From Bog-473 sp963779735 (GTDB taxonomy: Bacteria; Actinomycetota; Acidimicrobiia; Acidimicrobiales; RAAP-2): DNA of 64,000 nucleotides. How positions within the stretch are numbered: position 1 is the stretch's first letter; every line of letters starts with the position of its first letter. Shown one piece after another: positions 52,160-61,502 of the stretch. The stretch spans positions 248,001-312,000 of the forward strand of contig CAVZZJ010000001.1 of NCBI GenBank assembly GCA_963779735.1. The letters run 5' to 3'. Below the pieces are notes generated by a model that was not told where the DNA came from, searched no databases, and was given only the letters and a program-made list of their open reading frames with translations. A program made the translations under genes and the position numbers.

Positions 52160-53938
52160 ATGCACAGGAAGCGCAGCAAGGCGGAGAACGACGTGCCGCG
52201 TGCAGGATCTAGTCGCCGTTCCGGGACGTTCTCCCGTTGGCACATGAGCTTGCGCCAACTCATCACCACGGCGGCCGCCGTGGTGATGCTCGTGAGCGTC
52301 GGCACCATCTTGGGGACGTCCGGGGTCGCGAGCGGTGCGGCTGGGCTGCTGCCGTGCGCCCCCTCGGACTCAAGCTGCGCGTTGGGCTTCGTGCCGCTCA
52401 GTCCCTACCGACTGGCCGACACCCGGACGGTCTTCGGAGGGGGCACCGCTACTCCCTACAACGGTGACACCCTGTCAGCGGGCCACGGTCTGGCTATCAG
52501 CGTCGCCGGCATTGACGGTGTGCCGGCGAGCGCGACCGCGGTCGTCGTCAACGTCACCGCCGTCGCTCCGACCAACGCCGGCTTCTTGACGGTGTACGAC
52601 AGTGACGAGGGCTCGGTGCCCCTGGCGTCCAACGTCGACTTCGCCGCAGGGCAGACGGTGGGCGACACGACAACCGTGGGCCTCAGTTCGTCCCAGACCT
52701 TCACCGTGTACTACGGGCCCGCCGGAGCCGGGACGGCCAACTTCACCGCCGACCTCATGGGGTACTACGAGTCCGGAGGGGGCGACTTCTACGTGCCGGT
52801 GACCCCGACGCGCATCTACGACTCGCGCGCAAATTCGGGTGATTCGCCGGTACCACCCGGTGCTGGCACAACCCTCACTAACGGCGGGAGTGTCAACGTC
52901 CAGGTTGCCGGAGGCGCACTCGCGACCACCGTGCCTGCGGACGCCACCGCCGTGGTGCTGAACGTGGGCGTCACCGACGGCACCGCCTTCAGCTTCATGC
53001 GCGCCTACCCCTACGGCGGCGCCGTCCCGAACACGGCCAACCAGGACTTCACCGCCGGCGAGACGCTTTCCAGCCAGGTGATCGTCGGTACCGGAACCGC
53101 TCCGGCGGGCGACACCGGTGACTACGTGACCATCGCCAACCACCTCGGGAACGTTGACGTGGTGGTTGACGTGGACGGCTACTACACATCGGACGGCACC
53201 GCCGCCGGTGCGTCCCTGCTGTCCACCCTCACAGCCCCCGTCCGTCTCCTTGACACCCGGCCGGGAGGTGTAGGGAGCGGTGCCGCCAATGCGCCGAACG
53301 GCGCGGTAACCCTCCCCTTCACGGACCCCTACAGCGCCGGGTTGGGAGCCGATGCCTACGCACTGAGCGTGGGTGACATCGCCACGAGTGGCAACTACCT
53401 CACTGCGTATGCGACCGGCACCACGGCGCCGGTCGTGGCCACCGTCAACTACACGCCGAACGACACCTACGACGTCGTGGAGAATGCTTCGTACGCCGGC
53501 GTCAGCCCCGGCGGCAGCGTGAGCGTCCTGAACGGTCCGGTGGGTGCTGCCACCACCAACATCATCGTGGACGAGGATGCGTACTTCGTTCCTAATAACT
53601 TCACCGTGTCGGCGTTTGCTCTCCCGAGCACGGCCACGACAACCGTCCCCGGTGGCACGATCGTCGCCAACGGGACATCATCGGCAGACTTCTACGTGAA
53701 CGTCGAGGCCGACGGTTACGTGGGCGAAGGTGGCGCGCTTGACTACTCAGCCTCCGGAGTCTGCGATGCCTCCGAGTTCAGCATCGGTGGGACCCCAGGC
53801 CTCCCAGCGGGAGAGTCCCCGGGGTTTGACATCGTGTACACCCCCCCGGCTGGAGGAGCTGGTACCTGCACGCTCAATGTGACGGTTCCCGGTGAGACCG
53901 CCACGGGCTCCGCGTCGATCACCCAGACCGCGGGCTAG
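52160..53938 (+). CDS. Secreted three-repeat 'DTR...GYY' protein
   Basis: This is a 592-residue exported protein. A long signal region (TTAAAVVMLVSVGTILG) is followed by repeats of about 130 residues, each starting PxRLADTR-type (SPYRLADTRTVFGGG; TPTRIYDSRANSGD; APVRLLDTRPGGVG) and, in the first two, ending with D..GYY. Between lie ATAVVVNVTAVAPTNAGFLT-type strands. The last 110 residues form a different beta domain with a Cys pair (GVCDASEF and GTCTLNV). Such repeats occur in secreted actinobacterial proteins, often beside hydrolases; here no enzyme domain is present. Probably a surface or matrix protein. Confidence 0.75.
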   Translation: MHRKRSKAENDVPRAGSSRRSGTFSRWHMSLRQLITTAAAVVMLVSVGTILGTSGVASGAAGLLPCAPSDSSCALGFVPLSPYRLADTRTVFGGGTATPYNGDTLSAGHGLAISVAGIDGVPASATAVVVNVTAVAPTNAGFLTVYDSDEGSVPLASNVDFAAGQTVGDTTTVGLSSSQTFTVYYGPAGAGTANFTADLMGYYESGGGDFYVPVTPTRIYDSRANSGDSPVPPGAGTTLTNGGSVNVQVAGGALATTVPADATAVVLNVGVTDGTAFSFMRAYPYGGAVPNTANQDFTAGETLSSQVIVGTGTAPAGDTGDYVTIANHLGNVDVVVDVDGYYTSDGTAAGASLLSTLTAPVRLLDTRPGGVGSGAANAPNGAVTLPFTDPYSAGLGADAYALSVGDIATSGNYLTAYATGTTAPVVATVNYTPNDTYDVVENASYAGVSPGGSVSVLNGPVGAATTNIIVDEDAYFVPNNFTVSAFALPSTATTTVPGGTIVANGTSSADFYVNVEADGYVGEGGALDYSASGVCDASEFSIGGTPGLPAGESPGFDIVYTPPAGGAGTCTLNVTVPGETATGSASITQTAG

Positions 53939-53970
53939 CCGTTCGGTCAGGCGCACGCGACCTATGCCTT

Positions 53971-54006
53971 GAAAGCCCCGGCCCTCTTCGGAGGGCCGGG
54001 GCTTTC
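53971..54006. terminator. Strong hairpin terminator with TTCG loop
   Basis: A 16-bp perfect stem (GAAAGCCCCGGCCCTC and its complement) closes a TTCG tetraloop directly after the secreted-protein stop at 53938. There is no T-run, as often in high-GC actinobacteria. Confidence 0.75.
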
Positions 54007-54025
54007 GGTTCTACGGGGCCGTGTG

Positions 54026-54031
54026 TAGGTT
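54026..54031 (+). promoter_or_regulatory. Leaderless -10 element for the second secreted protein
   Basis: TAGGTT is followed by 6 nt and ATG 54038. Confidence 0.45.
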
Positions 54032-54037
54032 GGGCGA

Positions 54038-55605
54038 ATGGAGAAGCGAGCGGGCGTTTCTGCGGGAGCGGGCCTTCTCGCCGCCACGCTGGCCCTGGCC
54101 CCTGTTTCCGTGGCCGGAGGGGCGGTGACCGGGGAGTCGGGGGCGACGGCGCACATCGCCTCATCTGCCGGCACCTACGTTTCGCTCACGCCGTCGCGGA
54201 TCACCGACACACGGGCCGGGTCGGGCTACCCCAACGCCGGGAGGACGTTGGGCGGGGGAGGGATGCTCAACGTGCAGGTGACCGGCGCGGGGGGTGTGCC
54301 CGCGACGGGGGTATCGGCGGTCGTGCTGAATGTCGCCGTGGTGAACCCGACCGAGTCGAGTTTTCTCACCGTGTTCCCCGAGGGCGGGACCCTGCCCGTG
54401 GTGTCGAACCTGAACTTCGGCGCCGGCGAGGTGCTGGCCAATCTGGTCACGGTCCCCGTCGGGACGCAAGGGGGCGTCACCATCTACAACCACACCGGTA
54501 GCGCTGATGTGGTGGTCGACGTCGAGGGGTACTACACGACGAGCCCTGAGGCGACGGGACTGTACAACCCCGTCAATCCCATCAGGGTCTTCGGTACGCT
54601 CCAGGTAGGCGGTGCGATCGGCGCAGGAGCATCTCAGGCGGTGACCGTCACCGGCGGGACCACCGGTGTTCCCGCCGATGCCCGTGCGGTGGTTGCCAAC
54701 GTGACCGCAGCGGGGTCGACGGGGCCGGGATATCTGACGGCATACCCGGCCCCCACGTCAGGGACACCGTCGCCCCCGACCGCGGCCAACGTCAACTTCA
54801 GCAAGGGACAGGTCATCGGCAACCGGGTGATCGTCGCCGTCGGTGCCGGCGGGCGGATTGAGATCTACAACCACACCGGCACGGTAGATGTCGATGTCGA
54901 TCTGTACGGCTACTACACGGGCAGCTCGGGCGAGCTGGGCAGTGCGTTCACGCCGCTCTCCCCGGTTCGTTTTACCGATACGCGGGTGGGGACTAACGGG
55001 TCGACTGCTGTCGGCGGACTCCAGTGAGAGTTTCAATTTCTCTGAGTGAAGGAATCCCCGCAAACGCAACCGCGTTGGCCAGCAACGTTACAGTGGTGGC
55101 CGGAGGTGCCTCCGGTTACTTGACCATCTACCCAGACAACTGAGTCTACGCCTCCCATAGCGTTGGCGACGTCGACTTCACCGCCTATGCCATCGCCCAG
55201 GATTTCGCCCTCGCCCCGCTGAACGGTGCAGCCGTGGAGATGTTCAACTCCAGCCCCGAGCCGGTGAACATCGTCATCGACGCCTTCGGGTACTTCTCGC
55301 CGCCGCCTCCGGCCGTGCATGTGGTGGCCAGCCCGGCCAGCCTCCCGGCCAATGGGATGAGCACGTCGGCGCTGACCGTGACGGTGACCACCGGATCGGG
55401 CGTGGCGTTCGACGACCCGGTGTCGTTGACCACGACGCCGAGTGTCGCCGGCTCGTGTGGTATTGCGACAGCGACCGGTAGCACCAACGCATCCGGACAG
55501 GTCACCAGTACCTACACGGCGTCGACCACCGCCGGAGCGTGCACCATCACCGCCACCGAGGTCAACGGCGGTACCACCGGCACGGTCGTCATCACCCAAA
55601 CGTAG
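54038..55605 (+). pseudogene. Second secreted 'DTR...GYY' repeat protein, interrupted
   Basis: ATG 54038 starts a signal peptide and two full repeats (TPSRITDTRAGSGYP...VVVDVEGYY; NPIRVFGTL...VDVDLYGYY). A third repeat begins (SPVRFTDTRVG) but stops at 55025. Its rest lies in another frame (GIPANATALASNVTVVAGGA, SGYLTIYPDN) and meets TGA at 55141, where a Trp codon would fit, before continuing to DAFGYFSPPPP and an Ig-like domain (SLPANGMSTSALTVTVTTGS) up to 55605. One frameshift plus one nonsense codon separate it from an intact protein of about 520 residues. Confidence 0.65.
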
Positions 55606-55618
55606 GGAGCACCGACGC

Positions 55619-57085
55619 TCAGTCGCCCGGGCGACCCTTGAGCGCATAGCTGCGCAGCCGTTCGTGGTCCCTCGGTTCGAGCAGCTCCATGAGGTCGAAG
55701 ATGGGTCCGCCGGGCTGGCGGAGCGCCTCCAGGGCGGCCGAGCCGGCGCTGCCGGGTGTGGGGGCATCGGTGGTGAGGAGGACCAGGGGGAGATCCTGAC
55801 GGCCCTGATGGAGCACGGCGGCCTTGGCGAGCGCCTTCCACAGCGTGTCGGTGCGGCGCAGTCCGGCCCGGCTGGAGGAGAACGCGCCGGACACGTCGAA
55901 GGCCCACTCGTCGCCCGTCTGGTCCGAGGCGAGGAAGCTGAGCTCTATGCCCATCCGCGAGAGTTTCACGTCGGGGCGGATGTCGACGAACTCGCAGCTC
56001 TCGAGCAGCATGCGCGCGAAGTCCTTCGCCTGCCTGCCCTCCCGGATGGCGCGCGCCGGGAAGCTCGCGGCCTCGTCGCCGGATGGTATGGCGGGGAGGG
56101 AGGCGCGGAATGGTGAAGCGGCGAGGGCTTCTGTGCGACCAAGACGCTCTCTCTCCGCGGCGACGCGCACCTTCGCGCGGTTGACGTAGGAGCGGTCGGT
56201 GTCGAAGCCGATGAAGTGCCGGCGCGTCTGCAACGCCGCGACGGCCGTGGTGCCCGAACCCATGAAGGGATCGAGCACGACGTCGTTCTCGTAGGTGTAG
56301 AGCTCAATGAGACGCTTGGGGAGTTCCACGGGGAACGGAGCGGGATGGCCGACACGCGTGGCGCTTTCTGGCGGCATCTCCCAAAGATCCGTCGTGGCCT
56401 CCAGGAATTCGTCCCGCGAGATGGTCGCCGTCGATGGTAGACCGGCGCCGTGGCGCTGCTCCGGCTTCAACGCCCGGTCGAAGCGGCCCTTGCTGGCGAT
56501 CACGATGCGCTCCGTCACGTCGCGCAAGACGGGGTTGCTCGGTCGTTGGAATGTCCCCCAGGCACACGAGCCGCCGGCCGCCCGGCCTTTCCACCACACG
56601 ACCTCCCCGCGCAGGAGAAGACCGAGATCCTGGAGGATCTCGGTCACGTCGCCCGCCAACGACCGGTAGGGGCGTCGGCCCAGGTTGGCGATGTTCACGG
56701 CGATGCGCCCGCCGGGCTCGAGCACGCGCTTGCACTCTGCGAACACGGCGTGCAAGAGGTCGAGGTATTCGAAGTACGTGCCGGGTACGCCATTTTCACC
56801 GAGGCTCCGCTCGTACTCCTTGCCGGCGAAGTACGGTGGCGAGGTGACCACGAGGGCCACCGTGTTCGGTTCCAGCATGCCCATGTCGCGGGCGTCGTGC
56901 CGGTAGATGACGTCCTTCTTCTTCGACCGCACCACGGTCGTGTCGTCCGAGAGCTCCGGGGCCACGAACCGCTCGTAGAAGCCGGTCGCGTCGTGGCTCT
57001 CGCGCCTCGACGATCCGAAGCGGGCGGTCGTTGTGGCACGGCGGACCCGGCCGCCCTTCGGATCGGGGAGGTGTTCGGCGCTCAC
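55619..57085 (-). CDS. DNA methyltransferase with C-terminal extension
   Basis: This is a 488-residue beta-class amino-methyltransferase (N4-cytosine or N6-adenine). The catalytic motif ALVVTSPPYFAGKEY comes first (about residue 80) and the AdoMet motif DPFMGSGTTAVAALQTRRHF later, near 275. Residues 330-488 are not part of the methyltransferase: MGIELSFLASDQTGDEWAFD, VSGAF, RRTDTLWKALAKAAVLH and LPLVLLTTDAPTPGS form a separate alpha/beta domain that could be nuclease-like. The start overlaps the stop of an RHH gene (ATGA). No separate restriction gene is visible. Confidence 0.8.
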   Translation of the reverse strand: MSAEHLPDPKGGRVRRATTTARFGSSRRESHDATGFYERFVAPELSDDTTVVRSKKKDVIYRHDARDMGMLEPNTVALVVTSPPYFAGKEYERSLGENGVPGTYFEYLDLLHAVFAECKRVLEPGGRIAVNIANLGRRPYRSLAGDVTEILQDLGLLLRGEVVWWKGRAAGGSCAWGTFQRPSNPVLRDVTERIVIASKGRFDRALKPEQRHGAGLPSTATISRDEFLEATTDLWEMPPESATRVGHPAPFPVELPKRLIELYTYENDVVLDPFMGSGTTAVAALQTRRHFIGFDTDRSYVNRAKVRVAAERERLGRTEALAASPFRASLPAIPSGDEAASFPARAIREGRQAKDFARMLLESCEFVDIRPDVKLSRMGIELSFLASDQTGDEWAFDVSGAFSSSRAGLRRTDTLWKALAKAAVLHQGRQDLPLVLLTTDAPTPGSAGSAALEALRQPGGPIFDLMELLEPRDHERLRSYALKGRPGD

Positions 57086-57300
57086 GACGAGGCCGATGAG
57101 TCGTGCGAGGCGTCCGGCAGGGGTAGGTCGACGCCTGCCGGGGGAAGCCGGGCCAGGAAGGCCGAAACTGCTCGGGTGACCAGGAAGTTGACCGAGACGT
57201 CGCGTGCCGAGGCGGCGGACTGCAGCTCCCCGTGCAGCGAGGCGGGGAGGCGGATGGCGGTCGCCACCCGTGGCTCGTCGTAGACCCGTGGGCGACTCAT
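57082..57300 (-). CDS. Ribbon-helix-helix protein coupled to the methyltransferase
   Basis: This 72-residue protein fits the CopG/Arc fold: RVATAIRLPASLHGELQSAA as beta strand and first helix, DVSVNFLVTRAVSAFLARLP as the second. It precedes the methyltransferase in a 4-bp overlap and probably autoregulates the pair. It stands divergent from the aminotransferase operon, with 72 bp between starts, so it could also affect that promoter. Confidence 0.65.
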   Translation of the reverse strand: MSRPRVYDEPRVATAIRLPASLHGELQSAASARDVSVNFLVTRAVSAFLARLPPAGVDLPLPDASHDSSASS

Positions 57301-57372
57301 GGTGCCGACCGTAGTGGTCGGGTGTGACACTGTGGCGGATAGCGCGCGCAGAAATACGCGGCCATCGGAGGG

Positions 57373-58617
57373 ATGTCGACGTGCGAAACGAGCGTTCGTT
57401 CGGCCGAAAGCCAGCTTGACGTGGACGGACGCGAGCGACGAACCTCTCGGGTCGTGACTCTCCCGTTTCCCTACCGTTCGATTCCCGCCGCCCGGATCGT
57501 CTTTTCTCCCGAGGACCGGCAGGAGATCCTGGACATGATCGACGAGTCGCTCCGGGGCGGCTCGCTGACCCTCGGGCCGCGCACCCGGCAGTTCGAGGAG
57601 GCGTTCGCCCTTAGGCACCAGGTGCCGCACGCGATCGCCGTGAGCAGCGGCACGAGCGCGCTGGAGATCATCTTCCGCAGTCTGGGCGTCGAGGGTCGCG
57701 AGGTGGTCATTCCGACCAACACCTTCTTCGCCACCGCCGCGGCGGCCATGCACGCCGGTGGCCTCCCGCGCCTGGCCGATGTCTCGGCCACCACCCTCGC
57801 CCTCTCTCCCGAGACGCTTGAGGCGGCCTTGACCCCGGCGACGGCGGTCGTCGTCCTCGTCCACATCGGCGGGTTCGTCACTCCCGAAGTCGACGCCATC
57901 CGGGCCATCTGCGATCGCCGGGGCGTGGCCCTGGTCGAGGACGCCGCCCATGCGCATGGAGCCAGCTTCGACGGTCGACCCGCCGGATCGTTCGGCCACG
58001 CGGCGGCCTTCTCCTTCTACCCGACCAAGGTGATGACGAGCGGCGAGGGCGGGATGATCACGACCGGTGACGACAACCTCCGCGACGAAGCGGTCATCTA
58101 CCGGGATCAGGGCAAGGCCGGCTTTCTCGGCGGAGACCACGTCCGGATGGGCTACGCCTGGCGGATGAGCGAGCTGCACGCGGCCGTCGGGTTGGTCCAC
58201 CTGGCGCGGCTGAACGAGGCCATCGCCACCCGCCGTCGGGTCGCCGCCCGTTACGACGAGGCGTTGGGTGACATGCCCGCATGCCAGGCGCTCCCGCTCC
58301 CGCCGGCCTCGCTCTCCAACTACTACAAGTACGTTGCGCTTCTCGACCCCGGCGTCGACCGCTCGGAGTTGAAGCGTCTTCTGGCCGAGCGGACGGGGGT
58401 CTCGCTCTCGGGGGAGGTGTACGCCAGCCCACTCCACCGCCAGCCGGTGTTCGCCGCGTTGGCGGAGGGATCGTTCCCGGTGGCCGACGACGTCTGTGCC
58501 CGGCACATCTGCCTACCCGTGCATTCCGACATGACCGATGGTGAGGCGGACTACGTTGTCGAGAGCCTGGCGTGGGCTCTCGAGGATTGGACGACAGAGG
58601 AGGCGGCGACGTCGTGA
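57373..58617 (+). CDS. DegT/DnrJ/EryC1/StrS sugar aminotransferase
   Basis: This is a PLP aminotransferase of up to 414 residues; GTG 57454 is an alternative start nearer the family N-terminus. Seen are the entry SLTLGPRTRQFEEAFALRHQ, VSSGTSALEIIFRSLGVEG, EDAAHAHGASFDGRPAGSFG and the Schiff-base Lys in FSFYPTKVMTSGEGGM. These enzymes aminate keto-sugar nucleotides for surface polysaccharides or glycosylated metabolites. The next gene starts in a GTGA overlap, making this the first gene of a coupled operon. Confidence 0.85.
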   Translation: MSTCETSVRSAESQLDVDGRERRTSRVVTLPFPYRSIPAARIVFSPEDRQEILDMIDESLRGGSLTLGPRTRQFEEAFALRHQVPHAIAVSSGTSALEIIFRSLGVEGREVVIPTNTFFATAAAAMHAGGLPRLADVSATTLALSPETLEAALTPATAVVVLVHIGGFVTPEVDAIRAICDRRGVALVEDAAHAHGASFDGRPAGSFGHAAAFSFYPTKVMTSGEGGMITTGDDNLRDEAVIYRDQGKAGFLGGDHVRMGYAWRMSELHAAVGLVHLARLNEAIATRRRVAARYDEALGDMPACQALPLPPASLSNYYKYVALLDPGVDRSELKRLLAERTGVSLSGEVYASPLHRQPVFAALAEGSFPVADDVCARHICLPVHSDMTDGEADYVVESLAWALEDWTTEEAATS

Positions 58618-59546
58618 GGATCACCGTTACGGGGGGTTCGGGGTTCATCGGGTCGCATGTGGTCGACTCCCTGGCGGACGAGGGTCACGACGTCGTCGTC
58701 GTCGATACCCGGCCGCCGCACCGCCCCGGCGTCGAGTACTACGAGGCCGACGTAACCGACCTGTCCAAGCTGGTGAGGGCGATGGAGGGATCCGAGGCCG
58801 TATTCCACCTGGCGGCCGTCTCCAACGTGAACGATGCGCACGCCGACCCGGTGGCGGCGATGGAGATCAACGTCGTGGGCACCGCCCGGGTGTGCGAGGC
58901 GGCCCGCCGCAACGGGCTGGGGCGCGTCCTGCTGGCCAGCACGGTGTGGGTGTACACGTCGGCATCGGGCGACGGCCCCCTGCGGGAGGACACGCCGCTG
59001 GCCTCCACCGGCAGCGAGCACGTCTACACCGCTTCGAAGATCGCCGCCGAACTGGTGGTGTCGAGCTACGGCGAGCTGTACGGCCTGCCGTACACGATCC
59101 TGCGCTACGGCATCCCTTTCGGTCCGCGGATGCGCAAGGAGCTGGCGATCCCCCAGTTCCTCGAGAGGGCCCGGACCGGAGAGAAGATCACGATTCACGG
59201 CGACGGTCTCCAATTCCGCAACTACGTCTACGTGGAGGACCTCGCCGAGGCCCACGTACTGGCGTTGGACGCCGCCGCCGCCGGTGAGGTCTTCAACCTC
59301 GAGGGACCCGCGCCGGTGAGCATCCGCCACGCCGCCGAGCTGGCGTGCGAGCTGGTCGACCCCTTGGCCGAAATTGAGTTCACCGCCGCCCGGCCCGGTG
59401 ACTACGCCGGACGCGTGGTGTCGGTGGACAAGGCGGACCGGGTCCTCGGATGGGTGCCACGGACGTCCTTCGACGAGGGGATGCGCCGCTACGTCGAGTG
59501 GTGGCTGGCCGACGACGACTTCATGAAGCAGACAAGCTCGGTGTGA
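58614..59546 (+). CDS. NAD-dependent sugar-nucleotide epimerase/dehydratase
   Basis: This 310-residue extended SDR has the NAD motif VTGGSGFIGSHVVDSLADEG, the Ser/Thr region LLASTVWVYTSASG, the catalytic pair in VYTASK, and a substrate segment LRYGIPFGPRMRKELAIPQF. It resembles UDP-glucose 4-epimerase-type enzymes. It is translationally coupled to the aminotransferase before it and the deacetylase after it (GTGA overlaps), consistent with making a modified sugar nucleotide. Confidence 0.85.
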   Translation: MRITVTGGSGFIGSHVVDSLADEGHDVVVVDTRPPHRPGVEYYEADVTDLSKLVRAMEGSEAVFHLAAVSNVNDAHADPVAAMEINVVGTARVCEAARRNGLGRVLLASTVWVYTSASGDGPLREDTPLASTGSEHVYTASKIAAELVVSSYGELYGLPYTILRYGIPFGPRMRKELAIPQFLERARTGEKITIHGDGLQFRNYVYVEDLAEAHVLALDAAAAGEVFNLEGPAPVSIRHAAELACELVDPLAEIEFTAARPGDYAGRVVSVDKADRVLGWVPRTSFDEGMRRYVEWWLADDDFMKQTSSV

Positions 59547-60301
59547 GTCCCGCCGTCGGGCGCTCGCCACGGCGCGGATCCCCGGTTCGTGCCCTGATCC
59601 CGGTCGGTCTCGCCGCCGGCGCCCACATGGTCCCGAGCATCGTCAGCCTGGGCCAGTGGGTGCCCATCCGGTCCCTCCCCGGTGACCTCTGTCGCTGGAG
59701 AGGGCCGACCGGTGGCGGGGTGGCGCTCACGTTCGACGACGGACCGGACCCCCGGACCACGCCGGCGGCACTCGACCGCCTCGACGAGCTCGGGCTGGTG
59801 GCCACCTTCTTCTGCCTCGGGACCCAGGTGGCATCCCATCCCGACCTCGTGACGGAGATCCGCCGCCGGGGCCACCAGGTCGAGTCGCACGGGTACCGCC
59901 ACGAGCACCACTTCGTGCGCAGCCCGTGGTGGGTACGCGCCGATCTCGACGCCGCGATGGAGGTCCTCGAACAGGTCGGCGTGCGTCCACGGTGGTTCCG
60001 GCCGCCGTTCGGCCAGACCTCGGGCGCCACCATGTTCGAGGCCCGACGGCACGGCTTACGCCTGGTGCTGTGGTCCTCGTGGGGACGGGAGTGGGACGAG
60101 CCGGACGCGGCCAGCGTGGCGCGCCGCGTACGGTCGGGTCTGGGTCCCGGAGCGATCGTCCTGCTCCACGACGCCGACGTTCTCTCCCCACCGGGGTCGT
60201 CCCGACGCGCCGTCGACGCGCTGGGGCCGATCGCCGAGGATCTGCACCGCCGCGGTCTCCGGGCACGGACCCTCGACGGCCTGGTCGGGCTGGCACCGTG
60301 A
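59543..60301 (+). CDS. Polysaccharide deacetylase (NodB domain)
   Basis: This is a 252-residue CE4-type enzyme from GTG 59543. It has motif 1 ALTFDDGPDPRTTP with both Asp residues, motif 2 VESHGYRHEHH with the zinc His pair, motif 3 WFRPPFGQTSG and a late LLHDADVLSPPG supplying the final His. A possible membrane or signal segment precedes the domain (VRALIPVGLAAGAHMVPSIV). It would remove acetyl groups from an N-acetylated sugar polymer or lipid-linked sugar. Coupled on both sides. Confidence 0.85.
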   Translation: MSPAVGRSPRRGSPVRALIPVGLAAGAHMVPSIVSLGQWVPIRSLPGDLCRWRGPTGGGVALTFDDGPDPRTTPAALDRLDELGLVATFFCLGTQVASHPDLVTEIRRRGHQVESHGYRHEHHFVRSPWWVRADLDAAMEVLEQVGVRPRWFRPPFGQTSGATMFEARRHGLRLVLWSSWGREWDEPDAASVARRVRSGLGPGAIVLLHDADVLSPPGSSRRAVDALGPIAEDLHRRGLRARTLDGLVGLAP

Positions 60302-61395
60302 CGGTCCGCCGGGCCCTCTTTCTCTCCGGCAAGTTGGGCGCGGGCCACGACACCCTGGCCGAGGCCTGTGCCACCGCGCTCGTGTCCTATGGCGTGGAGA
60401 GCAAGATCGTCGACTGCATGCCGATGCTGGGCGGGGGACCCTCGGCCGTCGGCAACTGGGTTTTCCGGCGCCTGCTCTCCCTGACGCCGGTCTACGACGG
60501 GTTCCACTTCTCCCAGCTACGGGCCAACGGGACGGTGGGAAGGCTCATGGACAGGACCGCGGTCAAGGTCATGCTGCCCAAGCTCGCCGAGGAGGTGGAT
60601 CGATTCCGTCCCGACCTGCTCGTCTCGGTCTTCGCCACTGGAGCGTCCGCCGCCGTGCACCTGAAGGAGGACCGCCCCGACCTCGCCACCGTGGTGTTCA
60701 TGACGGACTCGTTCGCCTATGGGATGTGGGCGCACGAGGGGACGGATCTGTTCCTCGTGACGTCAGCGCTCGCCGCGGCGTCGATCCGCAGCTACTACCC
60801 CGACGCACGGGTGGCGGTGGTGGAGGCCCCCGTACGGGCCGGCTTCTACGACGCACCGAGCCAGGCGGACGCCCGCACCTCGCTGGGAGTCCCCCTCGAT
60901 GCCCGCTGCATCCTCATCATGTCGGGGGCGTGGGGCATCGGGCCGCTCGACGAGGTGGCGCGGGCGCTGGCCTCCGAGGGGTGGTGGGTGCTGGCCGTCA
61001 GCGGGACCAACGCCCGCCTGGGCGCACGGTTGGCCACCGTTGCCCGCCAGTACCCGTCTGTGATCCCGTTCGGGTTCTCCGACCGCATCCCCGAGCTGAT
61101 GTCGGCCAGTGATGTCGTCCTCACGAGTTCGGGGGACACCTGCCGGGAGGCCCGGGCGATCGGGCGTCGTCTGCTCCTCCTCGACGTCGTTCCCGGCCAC
61201 GGACGGGAGAATCTCATGCACGAGCTCGAGCTGGGCGACGCCGCGGTCTGCCTCCCGACTCCCGCGTCGGTGGTCGGCAACGTCCGGCGTCTCCTCACCG
61301 AACGGCAGTGGGTGCCGCCCAGCGCGGCGACGGGCTGGGGGGAGGACTTCGTCGACGAGCTGGTGGCCGCCGGAATCGAGCTCCGCCGCGACTGA
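60298..61395 (+). CDS. MGDG-synthase/MurG-like glycosyltransferase
   Basis: This is a 365-residue GT-B enzyme from GTG 60298. The N-terminus ALFLSGKLGAGHDTLAEACA matches the MGDG synthase N-terminal domain, and the C-terminal donor site includes LIMSGAWGIGPLDEVARALA and TSSGDTCREARAIGRRLLLL, ending VPGHGRENLMHELELG. Family members transfer sugars to diacylglycerol or prenyl lipids. As the last gene of the cassette it probably attaches the sugar made by the first genes to a lipid. Confidence 0.8.
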   Translation: MTVRRALFLSGKLGAGHDTLAEACATALVSYGVESKIVDCMPMLGGGPSAVGNWVFRRLLSLTPVYDGFHFSQLRANGTVGRLMDRTAVKVMLPKLAEEVDRFRPDLLVSVFATGASAAVHLKEDRPDLATVVFMTDSFAYGMWAHEGTDLFLVTSALAAASIRSYYPDARVAVVEAPVRAGFYDAPSQADARTSLGVPLDARCILIMSGAWGIGPLDEVARALASEGWWVLAVSGTNARLGARLATVARQYPSVIPFGFSDRIPELMSASDVVLTSSGDTCREARAIGRRLLLLDVVPGHGRENLMHELELGDAAVCLPTPASVVGNVRRLLTERQWVPPSAATGWGEDFVDELVAAGIELRRD

Positions 61396-61489
61396 GCGAA
61401 CGCGCCGGCGCCCTCCGCCACCGAGGGACTCGCCCGTCCCCTGCGCCGGCCGGCGCGGAATGTCGTCGAACACCCCCGCCGGGTGGGGG

Positions 61490-61495
61490 TACGGT
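61490..61495 (+). promoter_or_regulatory. Candidate leaderless -10 element for the SigR-like gene
   Basis: TACGGT is followed by 7 nt and ATG 61503. A GGAAT at 61457-61461 resembles the -35 of SigR-type autoregulated promoters, but no matching GTT -10 stands at the right distance. Confidence 0.35.
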
Positions 61496-61502
61496 GGGTG
61501 GC

